Shown: piece after piece, positions 25,012 through 33,694 of the stretch
Layout: each line of letters starts with the position of its first letter
Position numbering within the stretch: the stretch's first letter is position 1
Source of the DNA: Pseudomonas rustica
GTDB taxonomy: Bacteria > Pseudomonadota > Gammaproteobacteria > Pseudomonadales > Pseudomonadaceae
DNA length: 51,974 nt
Assembly: GCF_018336155.1 (NCBI RefSeq)
Contig: NZ_JAGYHF010000019.1
Coordinates: 1-51,974 of the forward strand
Direction of reading: 5' to 3'
The notes under the pieces: generated by a model
Seen by the model: only the letters and a program-made list of their open reading frames with translations
What the model was told of the DNA's origin: nothing
The model's database searches: none
Translations under genes and position numbers: made by a program

Positions 25012-25042
25012 AGGATCAACCTTGCCATGCGGGCAAGGTCAA
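25012..25042 (-). promoter_or_regulatory. CueR-type promoter/operator of copA-cueR
   Basis: On the minus strand: -35 TTGACC, a 19-bp spacer carrying the dyad ccttgcccgcatggcaagg, and -10 GATCCT. The overlong 19-bp spacer and the central palindrome are typical of MerR/CueR-activated promoters. It ends 30 bp upstream of the copA ATG. Confidence 0.88.
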
Positions 25043-25060
25043 GCGCCAATCTTCCTACCG

Positions 25061-25169
25061 TGATCGTTCCCACGCTCCGCGTGGGAATGCCTCCTGTGAC
25101 GCTCTGCGTCACGCATCGGGACGCGGAGCGTCCATGGCTGCATTCCCACGCGGAGCGTGGGAACGATCA
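25061..25169. repeat. 109-bp palindromic element, gatcgttcccacgctccgcg family
   Basis: The arms tgatcgttcccacgctccgc and gcggagcgtgggaacgatca pair around a centre with its own nested repeats of gacgctctgcgtc type. Two more copies are at 34685 and 37265. Confidence 0.9.
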
Positions 25170-25179
25170 CGCGCATAAA

Positions 25180-25563
25180 TCAGTATTCGAGATCGGCGCG
25201 TTTCAGGTAGACGCCTTCCGAATTCATCGCCAAGCGATACTTCAGCACATCCCCTGCACGCAGTTTGATCTCCTGCGAACCCGGCGCAAGCATGCCCGGA
25301 TTGCAACCGGCGACTTGCCCCGGCAGCAACTTCAAGCGCAGCGACACGGTGCCCGGCGGCAGGTTGAAGGAAATACTTTGCTCCTGCAGCAGCCGCGCCG
25401 AGAGCTGATCCTGGATATACACGCCAATCTCGCAGGAGGTCGACACTTCCAGACGCTCGCGGGAGATGATCAGCACCGCGTAATCCTCCCCGGCGGCTTG
25501 CACTTGAGGGACGGCGGCAAAGAGGCTGAGCAAGCCAAACAGGCTGAAAGCTGACCAGCGCAT
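25180..25563 (-). CDS. Uncharacterised periplasmic protein in the copper locus
   Basis: A 127-residue protein with a clear Sec signal peptide (1-24, PQVQAA) and a beta-rich mature part. It has two cysteines, Cys44 and Cys87, probably disulfide-bonded, and ends YLKRADLEY. No metal-binding motif is visible. It lies between the copA and copZ promoters, divergent from copZ. No CueR-type operator faces it, so copper control is not shown. I do not recognise the family; a conserved small periplasmic protein is the most that can be said. Confidence 0.7.
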   Translation of the reverse strand: MRWSAFSLFGLLSLFAAVPQVQAAGEDYAVLIISRERLEVSTSCEIGVYIQDQLSARLLQEQSISFNLPPGTVSLRLKLLPGQVAGCNPGMLAPGSQEIKLRAGDVLKYRLAMNSEGVYLKRADLEY

Positions 25564-25650
25564 GGCTGAATCTCCTGAATTTAAGTCATTGATGCACGCA
25601 GCTTGGCCGAGCGCGGCGCCGATTGCCAGCCCGGCAGATGATTGCAGAAC

Positions 25651-25681
25651 TTGACCTTGCCATCATGGCAAGCTCGACACT
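25651..25681 (+). promoter_or_regulatory. CueR-type promoter/operator of copZ
   Basis: -35 TTGACC, a 19-bp spacer with the dyad ccttgccatcatggcaag, and -10 GACACT. The layout matches the copA promoter closely, so both should respond to CueR. It ends 30 bp before the copZ ATG. Confidence 0.88.
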
Positions 25682-25711
25682 GCCGGCAACCTCACTCAAA
25701 GGAGTCATTCC

Positions 25712-25909
25712 ATGCAAGTGTTCAACGTTCAAGGCATGTCCTGCGGCCACTGCGTCAAAGCCATCACCAACGCCGTGCAGGCCAAAGACCCGGCGGCCAG
25801 CGTGCGCGTCGATCTGGCGGCGAAAGAAGTGGGCGTTGAAAGTGCGCTGAGTGCCGAGCAGGTGATCGAGGTCATCAGCGAAGAGGGCTACGCCGTCAAA
25901 CTCGCCTAG
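25712..25909 (+). CDS. copZ: CopZ copper chaperone (HMA domain)
   Basis: A 65-residue single HMA-domain protein with the Cu(I) site GMSCGHC (Cys11 and Cys14, residues 8-14). It is expected to bind Cu(I) in the cytoplasm and pass it to CopA. aaggag lies upstream of the ATG. It is monocistronic, followed by a degenerate REPIN, and preceded by its own CueR-type promoter rather than being part of the copA operon. Confidence 0.93.
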   Translation: MQVFNVQGMSCGHCVKAITNAVQAKDPAASVRVDLAAKEVGVESALSAEQVIEVISEEGYAVKLA

Positions 25910-25915
25910 AAACAA

Positions 25916-25976
25916 AAAGATCGGCTCCTACAGGGGACGCATTCATGTAGGAGCTGCCGAAGGCTGCGATCTTTTG
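25916..25976. repeat. Degenerate REPIN, gtaggagctgccgaaggctg family
   Basis: The right arm is complete. The left arm is reduced to aaaagatcggctcctaca, with the middle of the REP deleted. Confidence 0.75.
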
Positions 25977-26067
25977 CCGTTTTTATAGTTAGCGAGCTAT
26001 CGGAATGTTCAAGGCGTCCAGCCGCAGCTAGACTGTCGGGCTGCCGACTTGCCTGACTGGATGCCTG

Positions 26068-27270
26068 ATGAACTTCCGTACCATTTTGATTCTCGGTGCC
26101 TTGACCGCCTTCGGGCCCTTGGCGATCGACTTTTATTTACCTGCATTTCCCGCGATGGCGCTGGCGTTCGCCACCGACGAGAAACACGTGCAGATGACCC
26201 TGGCCGCCTATTTCGCCGGTTTGTCCCTCGGCCAATTGGCCTACGGCCCGGTGGCGGATCGCTTTGGGCGGCGCATTCCGCTGCTCGTCGGTTTGACCCT
26301 GTTCACCCTCGCTTCACTGGCCTGCGCCTACGCGCCGAACCTCGAATGGCTGATCGGCGCGCGCTTCGTGCAGGCGTTGGGCGGCTGTGCGGGCATGGTG
26401 ATTTCCCGCGCCGTGGTCAGCGACAAATGCGACGCCGTCGGCTCGGCGAAGGTGTTTTCGCAGCTGATGCTGGTGATGGGGCTGGCACCGATTCTGGCGC
26501 CAATGCTCGGCGGTTTGCTGGTCAACACCACCGGCTGGCAGTCGATCTTCCTGGTGCTGACCGGTTTCAGCGCCCTGGCCGGCCTCGCGGTCGCGCTCGG
26601 TCTGCCGGAAAGCATGCCAGCGAGCATGCCGCGCCAACCGTTGTCCGGTGCCTTTCGCCAGTACGCACGCCTGCTGAGTGATCGCGTTTACCTCGGCCAC
26701 GCGCTGACCGGCGGCATCGCCATCGCCGGGATGTTCGCCTACATCGCCGGCTCACCGTTTATCTTCATCAAACTGTATGGCGTGCCCGCCGAGCATTTCG
26801 GCTGGCTGTTCGGCACCAACGCGGCGGGCTTCATTCTGGTAGCGCAGGTCAACGCGCGGCTATTGGCCAAGCGTGGCCCGGCATTCCTGCTGGCGCGTGC
26901 AGTCTGGGTTTATCTGGCAGCGGGCCTGACGTTATTGGCGGTCAGCGCCTTGCACACCGAATCGTTGTGGCCGCTGCTGATTCCATTGTTTATCTGCGTG
27001 TCGAGCCTCGGCTGCATCAGCCCCAACGCCGCCGCTTGCGCGATGAACGGGCAGGGCGGGCGCGCCGGCAGTGCGTCGGCGTTGCTCGGTTGCATGCAAT
27101 TCAGCGTCGCCGCCGGGGCTTCGGCTCTGGTCGGTGTGTTGCACGACGGCACCGCCGTGCCGATGGCGATTGTCATCAGCGTTTGCGGTTTGCTGGTGGT
27201 GTGCGTCGCGATGCTGACCCGGCGTCTGCAAAACGCCCGGGCGCTGGCGCAGGCTCAAGCCGAGGTCTGA
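26068..27270 (+). CDS. Bcr/CflA-family MFS drug exporter
   Basis: A 400-residue 12-TM protein of the DHA1 group. The signature PLAIDFYLPAFPAMA in the first helix and the motif A loop GPVADRFGRRIPLL are typical of Bcr/CflA multidrug exporters, which use the proton gradient. The ATG at 26068 is the natural start of the first helix. Downstream a small minus-strand gene ends 5 bp after its stop (convergent). The substrate is not deducible. Confidence 0.88.
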   Translation: MNFRTILILGALTAFGPLAIDFYLPAFPAMALAFATDEKHVQMTLAAYFAGLSLGQLAYGPVADRFGRRIPLLVGLTLFTLASLACAYAPNLEWLIGARFVQALGGCAGMVISRAVVSDKCDAVGSAKVFSQLMLVMGLAPILAPMLGGLLVNTTGWQSIFLVLTGFSALAGLAVALGLPESMPASMPRQPLSGAFRQYARLLSDRVYLGHALTGGIAIAGMFAYIAGSPFIFIKLYGVPAEHFGWLFGTNAAGFILVAQVNARLLAKRGPAFLLARAVWVYLAAGLTLLAVSALHTESLWPLLIPLFICVSSLGCISPNAAACAMNGQGGRAGSASALLGCMQFSVAAGASALVGVLHDGTAVPMAIVISVCGLLVVCVAMLTRRLQNARALAQAQAEV

Positions 27271-27275
27271 AACAC

Positions 27276-27449
27276 TCAGCCGGCGGCGCGCTGCTGGCTG
27301 CGGTCGGGAATCTGATGGGGCGCAAATATTCGCGCTTCGAGGGTGCGGGTGAAGGCCAGGGCTTCGGCTTCACTGCGGAATGTCACGGCGTGCTGGTCGA
27401 GACGAACCTGCCATTGAGACTTTGCCACTTCTTTTATCAGGATCTTCAT
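27276..27449 (-). CDS. Small conserved hypothetical protein (57 aa)
   Basis: A 57-residue soluble protein starting MKILIKEVAKSQWQVRLDQH and containing TFRSEAEALAFTRTLEARI. The pattern of a short beta-hairpin followed by an 'EAxxFA' helix recalls DUF2188-like small proteins, but I am not sure. The strong aaaggaggt seven bases before the ATG at 27449 supports this start over the longer frame from 27578. It is convergent with the Bcr/CflA gene. Function unknown. Confidence 0.65.
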   Translation of the reverse strand: MKILIKEVAKSQWQVRLDQHAVTFRSEAEALAFTRTLEARIFAPHQIPDRSQQRAAG

Positions 27450-27578
27450 TGCTGACCTCCTTTGCGTAAAAGATGTACCGCAGAGGCTTCGATTGTAGTC
27501 CTGAATACCATCGCAATTGTGACAAGGGTCAGCCATCTGACTGACGGCAAAAAGGGGCGCGCAGCCCCCGCCAGCCAC

Positions 27579-27611
27579 TGTAGGAGCTGCCGAAGGCTGC
27601 GATCTTTCGCT
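27579..27611. repeat. Single REP, gtaggagctgccgaaggctg family
   Basis: One arm only; it abuts the stop codon of the following minus-strand gene. Confidence 0.75.
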
Positions 27612-27612
27612 C

Positions 27613-28626
27613 TTAGAAACTTTCTAAAACAATTTTCCCCTTGGCTTTGCCACTCTCCAGCAACTCATGCGCCCGACGCAGATTGGCCGCATTGATCACA
27701 CCGAAATGCTCGCCCACCGTGGTCTTCAACGTCCCCGCATCAATCAGCTCAGCCACACGATTGAGCAGGTTGTGCTGCTCGATCATGTCCGGCGTTTCAA
27801 ACAGCGAGCGGGTGTACATGAACTCCCAGTGCAGCGACAGGCTCTTGCGCTTGAGCTTGCTCACGTCGAGCGACTTCGGATCGTCAATCAGCGCCAGCTT
27901 GCCTTGCGGCGCCAGTGCCTCGACCAGTTGATCCAGATGCTGATCGGTCTGGGTCAGGCTGGCGACGTGGGTGACGTTGTCGATCCCGGCGCGTTTCAGT
28001 TCTTCGCTCAACGGCTTGCTGTGATCGATCACCAGATCGGCGCCCAGTTCTTTCACCCAATCGCTGGTCTGCTGACGGGACGCGGTGCCAATCACTTTCA
28101 GACCGGTCAGTTGCTTGGCCAACTGAGTAAGGATCGAACCGACACCGCCGGCCGCGCCAACGATCAGCAGGCTCTGGCCTTCATCGGTTTTGCCTTCGCG
28201 GATTTGCAGACGTTCGAAGAGCAATTCCCACGCGGTGATCGCGGTCAGCGGCAACGCTGCGGCTTCGGCGAAACCGAGGGATTTCGGCATATGGCCGACG
28301 ATGCGCTCATCTACTGTGTGCAGTTCACTGTTGCCGCCAGCCCGAGCAATGGAACCGGCGTAGAAAACCTTGTCGCCAGCCTTGAACAGCGTCACGTCGC
28401 TGCCGACAGCCTTGACCACACCGGCGACGTCCCAGCCCAACACTTTCGCCGCGCCGTGTTCCGGCGCCACGTTTTGCCGCACTTTGGTGTCGACCGGATT
28501 GACCGAGATGGCTTTGACTTCAACCAGCAGGTCGCGCGGGCCGGCGACCGGTTCTGGCAGTTCGATGTCTTGCAGGGACTTGGCGTCGCTGATCGGCAGG
28601 GACACGTAATAGGCGATGGCTTTCAT
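27613..28626 (-). CDS. Zinc-type/MDR-family NAD(P)H:quinone oxidoreductase
   Basis: A 337-residue medium-chain dehydrogenase/reductase. It has an N-terminal GroES-like domain (VKAISVNPVDTKVRQN, GWDVAGVV) and a Rossmann domain with VGAAGGVGSILTQLAKQ. The cysteine ligands of true zinc alcohol dehydrogenases are absent, which fits the quinone oxidoreductase branch. ggag precedes the ATG at 28626; the 72-residue extension of the frame is rejected. It starts 32 bp after a YgiN-like monooxygenase gene, so the pair probably detoxifies quinones or electrophiles together (inference). Confidence 0.85.
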   Translation of the reverse strand: MKAIAYYVSLPISDAKSLQDIELPEPVAGPRDLLVEVKAISVNPVDTKVRQNVAPEHGAAKVLGWDVAGVVKAVGSDVTLFKAGDKVFYAGSIARAGGNSELHTVDERIVGHMPKSLGFAEAAALPLTAITAWELLFERLQIREGKTDEGQSLLIVGAAGGVGSILTQLAKQLTGLKVIGTASRQQTSDWVKELGADLVIDHSKPLSEELKRAGIDNVTHVASLTQTDQHLDQLVEALAPQGKLALIDDPKSLDVSKLKRKSLSLHWEFMYTRSLFETPDMIEQHNLLNRVAELIDAGTLKTTVGEHFGVINAANLRRAHELLESGKAKGKIVLESF

Positions 28627-28658
28627 GAGTGGCTCCGTACAGGTAATAGAAGAAGGAA

Positions 28659-28952
28659 TCAGGCAATCGCGCCGAGGCGCTTGAGCTCGAAGTGTTCGAT
28701 GGTCTGCCCGGCCGTGGCCTGAAAATTCTGGAAATGCGCGCTGGCGTTGTGCGTCTGGAGGATTTCCTCGCTGGCCCAATGTTCGATCACATAAAAAACC
28801 TGTGGGTCGGCGAGGTCGCGGTGCAAGTCGTACTGGCTGCAACCGTCCTCGGCGCGGCTCGGTTCAACCAAGGCGCGCAGGGCTTGTTCGAGGGCGTCCT
28901 GCTGGCCGGGTTTGGCGATCAGGGTAGCGATGGCGGTGAATGGCTGGGACAT
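28659..28952 (-). CDS. Putative quinol monooxygenase (YgiN/ABM family)
   Basis: A 97-residue ferredoxin-like dimeric alpha/beta-barrel protein of the antibiotic biosynthesis monooxygenase family. Family features are TAIATLIAKPGQQDAL at the N-terminus and YVIEHWASEEILQTHNAS in the second half. Members such as YgiN oxidise quinols without a cofactor. The start has ggag 8 bases upstream. It is the first gene of a pair with the quinone oxidoreductase and diverges from the LysR gene, its probable regulator. Confidence 0.85.
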   Translation of the reverse strand: MSQPFTAIATLIAKPGQQDALEQALRALVEPSRAEDGCSQYDLHRDLADPQVFYVIEHWASEEILQTHNASAHFQNFQATAGQTIEHFELKRLGAIA

Positions 28953-29071
28953 GCGCTGCTCCAGAGAAGCGGGATGAATTCGATGAGCGGATGATTAGCT
29001 ATTTCTCTGTGGGATAAAACCGGCTAAAACAGCAGTCTCTTTCAATATTTTTTTGATAATCGGAGCTGGGA

Positions 29072-30001
29072 ATGCTGCGTTTCGATGACTTGCAGTTGTT
29101 TGTCCGGGCGGCGGATCTGGGCAGCCTGTCGGCGGCGGCACGGGTGATGGACATGTCCGCCGCCGTGGCCAGCGCGGCGTTGAAGCGCATCGAACAGCAA
29201 CTCGGCGCGCGTCTGCTGGCGCGTTCGACCCGCAGTTTGCGCCTGACCGCCGAGGGCGAGGGTTTTCTCGAATACGCGCGGGCGGCGTTGAGCAACCTCG
29301 ATGAAGGGCGGCGCTTGCTGGCCAGCGGGCAGGATCAGGTCAGCGGGATCTTGCAGTTATCGGCACCCTCGGATTTCGGTCGCAATTTGTTGCTGCCGTG
29401 GCTGGATGAGTTTCAGCGCGAGCACCCGAAACTGACCGTGCGCTTGCTGCTCGGTGATCGCATCGCCGACCTGTTCCGTCAACCCGTGGACATCGCCTTG
29501 CGCTATGGCGAACCGGAAGATTCCAGTCTGGTCGCCATGCCGATCGCCCCGCACAACCGGCGCGTACTCTGCGCCTCCCCGGCGTACCTGGCCCGACACG
29601 GCGAACCGCGTCAGCTTGAACAACTGGCGCAACACAATTGCCTGCTGTACATGCTCGGCAGCCGGGTTCACGACCACTGGAGTTTTCACGACGGCAAGCG
29701 CGAAGTCGGGCTGACGGTCAGTGGCGACCGTTTCAGTGACGACGCCGATGTCGTGCGCCTGTGGGCAGTGGCCGGCGCAGGCATCGCCTACAAATCCTGG
29801 CTCGACGTCGGCGCCGATGTCCTCGCCGGACGCCTCAAAGTGCTGCTTCCGGAGCTGTTATGTGAGCGCGCTCCGCTGAATTTGTTGTGCGCCCATCGCG
29901 CTCAATTGAGTAAGCCAGTGAACCTTCTGAGGGAAATGCTCGCCAGCCGATGCGCTGAATTGAGTAGTCAATTTCCCGCTTTCTCGAAAGTTGATCATTA
30001 G
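29072..30001 (+). CDS. LysR-family transcriptional regulator
   Basis: A 309-residue LTTR. The N-terminal HTH is at 1-60 (MLRFDDLQLFVRAADLGSLS). The effector domain is of the CrgA/PA2206-like group (LQLSAPSDFGRNLLLPWLDE, DIALRYG). ggag precedes the ATG. It diverges from the YgiN/quinone reductase pair across 119 bp, the usual arrangement for an LTTR and its target. A perfect 14-bp palindrome, agagaaatttctct, follows the stop at 30014-30027. Confidence 0.88.
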   Translation: MLRFDDLQLFVRAADLGSLSAAARVMDMSAAVASAALKRIEQQLGARLLARSTRSLRLTAEGEGFLEYARAALSNLDEGRRLLASGQDQVSGILQLSAPSDFGRNLLLPWLDEFQREHPKLTVRLLLGDRIADLFRQPVDIALRYGEPEDSSLVAMPIAPHNRRVLCASPAYLARHGEPRQLEQLAQHNCLLYMLGSRVHDHWSFHDGKREVGLTVSGDRFSDDADVVRLWAVAGAGIAYKSWLDVGADVLAGRLKVLLPELLCERAPLNLLCAHRAQLSKPVNLLREMLASRCAELSSQFPAFSKVDH

Positions 30002-30316
30002 TCGCAGGTAAATAGAGAAATTTCTCTCAGCAACAATCACCACCCGTGCAGGCCCCGGCGCGGGACGCAGCCTGTAACCCGCTTATACTAGCGGCCGCCT
30101 CATGCCGTACCGACACCCCGATCCACAGACCTTCACCGCCCGTCGCCGGGAACGGGTGACGGGCGCGCAACGGCGACTGATTCAGTGCCCAGGCAGATTG
30201 CGTCAGTGGCCAGCATGGCCCCGGTACATGGCGTATTTCGCGTCTTGGCCGACGACTCATTAGTGGTCAAGATGTCTGCGAGCAGTAGACGATACGATTC
30301 AACAGGGAGTGAATAT
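30002..30316 (+). other. Gene-free upstream region of the ArsR-like gene
   Basis: These 315 bp have no recognisable gene. There is the 14-bp palindrome at 30014-30027, a possible -10 (tatact, 30084-30089) without a good -35, and an open frame joined to the next gene that lacks gene-like content. Probably promoter sequence. Confidence 0.45.
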
Positions 30317-31051
30317 ATGGAACATGCACCTTGCATCAGCCAGATCGCCACGTTGCTGGCTGACCCCAAGCGCAGTGCGATGATGTGGGCCTTGATGGAT
30401 GGCTCGGCGCGGCAAACCGAAGAGCTGGCGTTGCTGGCGGGGTTATCGCCGTCCTCGGCCAGCGCTCATCTGGCGCGACTCTCCACTGGCGGCCTGTTGA
30501 AAGTCGAAGTGCGTGGGCGCAAGCGCTTTTTCCGTCTGTCGGCGCCCGAGGTCGGCGCAGCGATCGAAGCGCTGGCCAGCGCCACCATCGCCAGCGCACC
30601 GCGCGACATTCCCGCCGTGTTCAAACGCGCAACGCCGATTGCCAAACCGCAGACGGCGCCGTCTTCACTGCTGCGCGCACGTTTCTGCGACGACCACCTC
30701 GGCGGCACGCTCGCTGCCGATTTGTATCAGCGTTTGCTCGATGCCGGCTGGATCGAGCAGATCGAACAGCGCGTGGTGGTCACGCACAAAGGTTCGACAC
30801 AATTGGCCAAGCGCGGGGTTTTCATTCAGGCGCTGGCCCATCGCAACGTGCAAGTCGCCTGCGCCTGCCCGGACTGGAGCGAAAGACGTCCGCACATGGG
30901 CGGCACCCTCGGCGCGGCGCTGTTGCAGTTGTTCATGCAATCCGGCTGGCTGACCTTGCCCCACGACTCCCGCGCCTTGCAATTGACCGCCACCGGGCAG
31001 CGCGAAATCCATCGCTTCGCCAGGGAGACCGAGCTGGAAATGGCGTTGTAG
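30317..31051 (+). CDS. ArsR/SmtB-like winged-helix regulator
   Basis: A 244-residue protein. The N-terminal winged HTH of ArsR type is at about 5-75 (IATLLADPKRSAMMWALMDG, LSPSSASAHLARL). A C-terminal domain of about 150 residues contains a cysteine-containing segment, VQVACACPDWSERRPH. No typical metal site is seen in the HTH. The start at 30317 has agggag upstream; the frame from 30185 is less likely. It lies 108 bp before an MFS transporter gene on the same strand and may control it (inference). Confidence 0.82.
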   Translation: MEHAPCISQIATLLADPKRSAMMWALMDGSARQTEELALLAGLSPSSASAHLARLSTGGLLKVEVRGRKRFFRLSAPEVGAAIEALASATIASAPRDIPAVFKRATPIAKPQTAPSSLLRARFCDDHLGGTLAADLYQRLLDAGWIEQIEQRVVVTHKGSTQLAKRGVFIQALAHRNVQVACACPDWSERRPHMGGTLGAALLQLFMQSGWLTLPHDSRALQLTATGQREIHRFARETELEMAL

Positions 31052-31159
31052 AGCAGTCGCCGCGTCGCCCACGGCTGCGAACAGGTCGCATCCAGCACGA
31101 ACGCCTGAACGCGATCGCGCACACTCGATCCGGGGACTTTTCGGATGGGCGGAGGCGGC

Positions 31160-32542
31160 ATGGACACTCGACACTTCAGTGCGGCAGAGCGGCTGGAACG
31201 CCTGCCGATCAGCGGTTATCACCGGATCATTTTCATCATCATTGCCTTGGCGTTTTTCTTCGATTCGATGGATCTGGCGATGATGACGTTTTTGCTCGGC
31301 TCAATTAAGGCCGAGTTCGGACTGAGCAGTGCGCAGGCCGGGTTGCTCGCCAGTTCGAGCTTTTTCGGCATGGTGCTGGGCGCGTCGTTGTCGGGCATGC
31401 TCGCCGACCGTTTCGGGCGTAAACCGGTGTTCCAGTGGAGCATCGTCTTGTGGGGCGTGGCCAGTTATCTGTGCTCGACGGCGCAAACGGTCGAGGCGCT
31501 GACGCTGTTCCGCATCCTGTTGGGAATCGGCATGGGCATGGAGTTTCCTATCGCGCAGTCGATGCTCTCTGAGCTGATTCCGGCACAGCGGCGCGGGCGT
31601 TATATCGCCTTGATGGACGGCTTCTGGCCACTGGGGTTTGTTGCGGCGGGCGTGCTCTCGTACTTCCTGCTGCCGTTGATTGGCTGGCGCGACATCTTTC
31701 TGGTGTTGGCGATACCGGCGGTGTTTGTGTTGGCCATTCGTTTTTTCATTCCTGAATCACCGCGATGGCTGGAACAGGCTGGACATGATGAAGCGGCGGA
31801 CAAGGTGTTGAACGGCATCGAAGCGCGCGTGCGATCCTCCCTCGGCGGTGCGGCGCTGCCGGAACCGATTCGCTTGCCGCGTACCGTGACGCCGCCGGGC
31901 AACTTCTTTTCGGCGCTCAAGCAAATCTGGTCACCGCAGTATCGCCAGCGCACGACGATGATCTGGAGTCTGTGGTTTTTCGCCCTGCTGGGCTTTTACG
32001 GGTTGACGTCGTGGCTGAGTGCGCTGCTGCAACAGTCGGGTTTTGCCGTGACGCAGTCGGTGTATTACACGGTGCTGATTTCGTTGGGCGGGATTCCCGG
32101 GTTTCTGATGGCGGCGTGGCTGGTCGAGCGCTGGGGGCGTAAACCGGTGTGCATCGTTACGCTGCTCGGCGGCGGGGTGATGGCGTTTCTGTATGGGCAG
32201 AGCGCGGTGTTCGGCGGCAACGTGGCGCTGCTGATCGGCACCGGGTTGTTGATGCAGTTTTTCCTGTTCGGTATGTGGGCGGTGCTCTACACCTACACGC
32301 CGGAGCTTTATCCGACGTCGGCGCGGGCAACCGGCTCGGGCTTCGCCTCGGCTATTGGCCGTGTGGGTTCGTTGCTCGGGCCATTGGTGACCGGGCTGGT
32401 GTTTCCGATAACCGGGCAGGGCGGGGTATTCGCGCTGGGCGCGGCGTGCTTCGCGATTGCGGCGGGGGTGGTGTGGTTGTTCGGGATGGAGACGCGCGGT
32501 AAAACCCTCGAAGAGCTGACCGAAACCCAATCCAACGGCTAA
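31160..32542 (+). CDS. MFS transporter, sugar/aromatic-acid porter type
   Basis: A 460-residue 12-TM symporter-like protein. Motif A is LADRFGRKPVF after TM2, and the related VERWGRKPVC lies in the second half. The segment ESPRWLEQ ends the sixth helix, as in sugar and aromatic-acid porters (AAHS/PcaK-like). The ATG at 31160 with ggaggc six bases upstream is preferred to 31145. The substrate is not deducible. It is followed by a REPIN; the next gene is convergent. Confidence 0.85.
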   Translation: MDTRHFSAAERLERLPISGYHRIIFIIIALAFFFDSMDLAMMTFLLGSIKAEFGLSSAQAGLLASSSFFGMVLGASLSGMLADRFGRKPVFQWSIVLWGVASYLCSTAQTVEALTLFRILLGIGMGMEFPIAQSMLSELIPAQRRGRYIALMDGFWPLGFVAAGVLSYFLLPLIGWRDIFLVLAIPAVFVLAIRFFIPESPRWLEQAGHDEAADKVLNGIEARVRSSLGGAALPEPIRLPRTVTPPGNFFSALKQIWSPQYRQRTTMIWSLWFFALLGFYGLTSWLSALLQQSGFAVTQSVYYTVLISLGGIPGFLMAAWLVERWGRKPVCIVTLLGGGVMAFLYGQSAVFGGNVALLIGTGLLMQFFLFGMWAVLYTYTPELYPTSARATGSGFASAIGRVGSLLGPLVTGLVFPITGQGGVFALGAACFAIAAGVVWLFGMETRGKTLEELTETQSNG

Positions 32543-32553
32543 CACCGATCCAA

Positions 32554-32642
32554 TGTAGGAGTGAGCCTGCTCGCGATTGCGTTCTGTCAGCTAACACATC
32601 GGTGTCTGACACTCCGCTATCGCGAGCAGGCTCACTCCTACA
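32554..32642. repeat. REPIN, gtaggagtgagcctgctcgcga family
   Basis: Almost perfect inverted arms between two convergent genes; possibly a transcription-stopping hairpin for either. Confidence 0.88.
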
Positions 32643-32660
32643 AGGGTTTTGCGCTGTTGC

Positions 32661-33614
32661 TTACGGTTTTACCAGTCGCGCATCCAGGCTGTTTTGCGCC
32701 AAACGCTTGGCCTGATCTTGGGTCATGCCCAAATGCTCATGCAGCGCGTAGAAGTTCTCGGTCACATAACCACCGAAATACGCCGGGTCATCGGAGTTCA
32801 CCGTGACCTTCACGCCACGCTCAAGCATGTCGAGAATGTTGTGCTGCGACATGTGATCAAACACGCAAAGCTTGGTGTTCGACAACGGGCACACGGTCAG
32901 CGGGATCTGCTCGTCGATGATCCGCTGCATCAGGCGCTCGTCTTCGATGGCGCGCACGCCATGGTCGATGCGCTGGATTTTCAGCAGGTCGATGGCTTCC
33001 CAGATGTACTCCGGCGGGCCTTCTTCGCCAGCGTGGGCAACGGTCAGGAAGCCTTCGTGACGGGCACGATCGAACACGCGCTGGAACTTGCTCGGCGGGT
33101 GGCCCATCTCGGAACTGTCGAGGCCGACAGCGACAAACGCGTCACGGAACGGCAGCGCCTGGTCGAGGGTTTTCTCGGCTTCTTCTTCGCTGAGGTGGCG
33201 CAGGAAGCTGAGGATCAAACCGCTGGTGATGCCCAGTTGCTGCTCGCCATCCTTCAATGCCGCGGCGATGCCGTTGAGCACCACTTCGAACGGAATGCCC
33301 CGGTCGGTGTGGGTCTGCGGGTCGAAGAACGGTTCGGTGTGAATCACGTTCTGTGCTTTGCAGCGCAGCAGGTACGCCCAGGTCAGGTCGTAGAAATCCT
33401 GCGAAGTGCGCAGTACATCAGCGCCCTGGTAATAGAGGTCGAGGAATTCCTGCAGGTTGTTGAAGGCATAAGCCTTGCGCAGGGTTTCCACGTCGTTCCA
33501 CGGCAGGGCGATCTTGTTGCGCTCGGCCAGGGCGAACAGCAGCTCGGGCTCCAGCGAGCCTTCCAGGTGCAGGTGCAGTTCAGCCTTGGGCAAGGCGTTG
33601 AGCCAGTCGTACAT
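32661..33614 (-). CDS. Adenine deaminase (adenosine deaminase family)
   Basis: A 317-residue metal-dependent amidohydrolase. The metal ligands are in ELHLHLEGSL (HxH) and VAHAGEEG, with a histidine in RIDHGVRA and the Asp pair in NSDDPAYF. The sequence and length match the P. aeruginosa PA0148 type, which deaminates adenine rather than adenosine. It turns adenine into hypoxanthine in purine salvage. The neighbouring oxygenase, BMP protein and 8-oxoguanine deaminase genes fit the PA0142-PA0148 neighbourhood, supporting the adenine assignment. Confidence 0.88.
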   Translation of the reverse strand: MYDWLNALPKAELHLHLEGSLEPELLFALAERNKIALPWNDVETLRKAYAFNNLQEFLDLYYQGADVLRTSQDFYDLTWAYLLRCKAQNVIHTEPFFDPQTHTDRGIPFEVVLNGIAAALKDGEQQLGITSGLILSFLRHLSEEEAEKTLDQALPFRDAFVAVGLDSSEMGHPPSKFQRVFDRARHEGFLTVAHAGEEGPPEYIWEAIDLLKIQRIDHGVRAIEDERLMQRIIDEQIPLTVCPLSNTKLCVFDHMSQHNILDMLERGVKVTVNSDDPAYFGGYVTENFYALHEHLGMTQDQAKRLAQNSLDARLVKP

Positions 33615-33694
33615 ATTCTTTTCTCATCAGGTGCAATGACGGCATTCTACAGATGCTCGCCGAAACAATTGGCAAAACCTGACCAAGCGATCCA

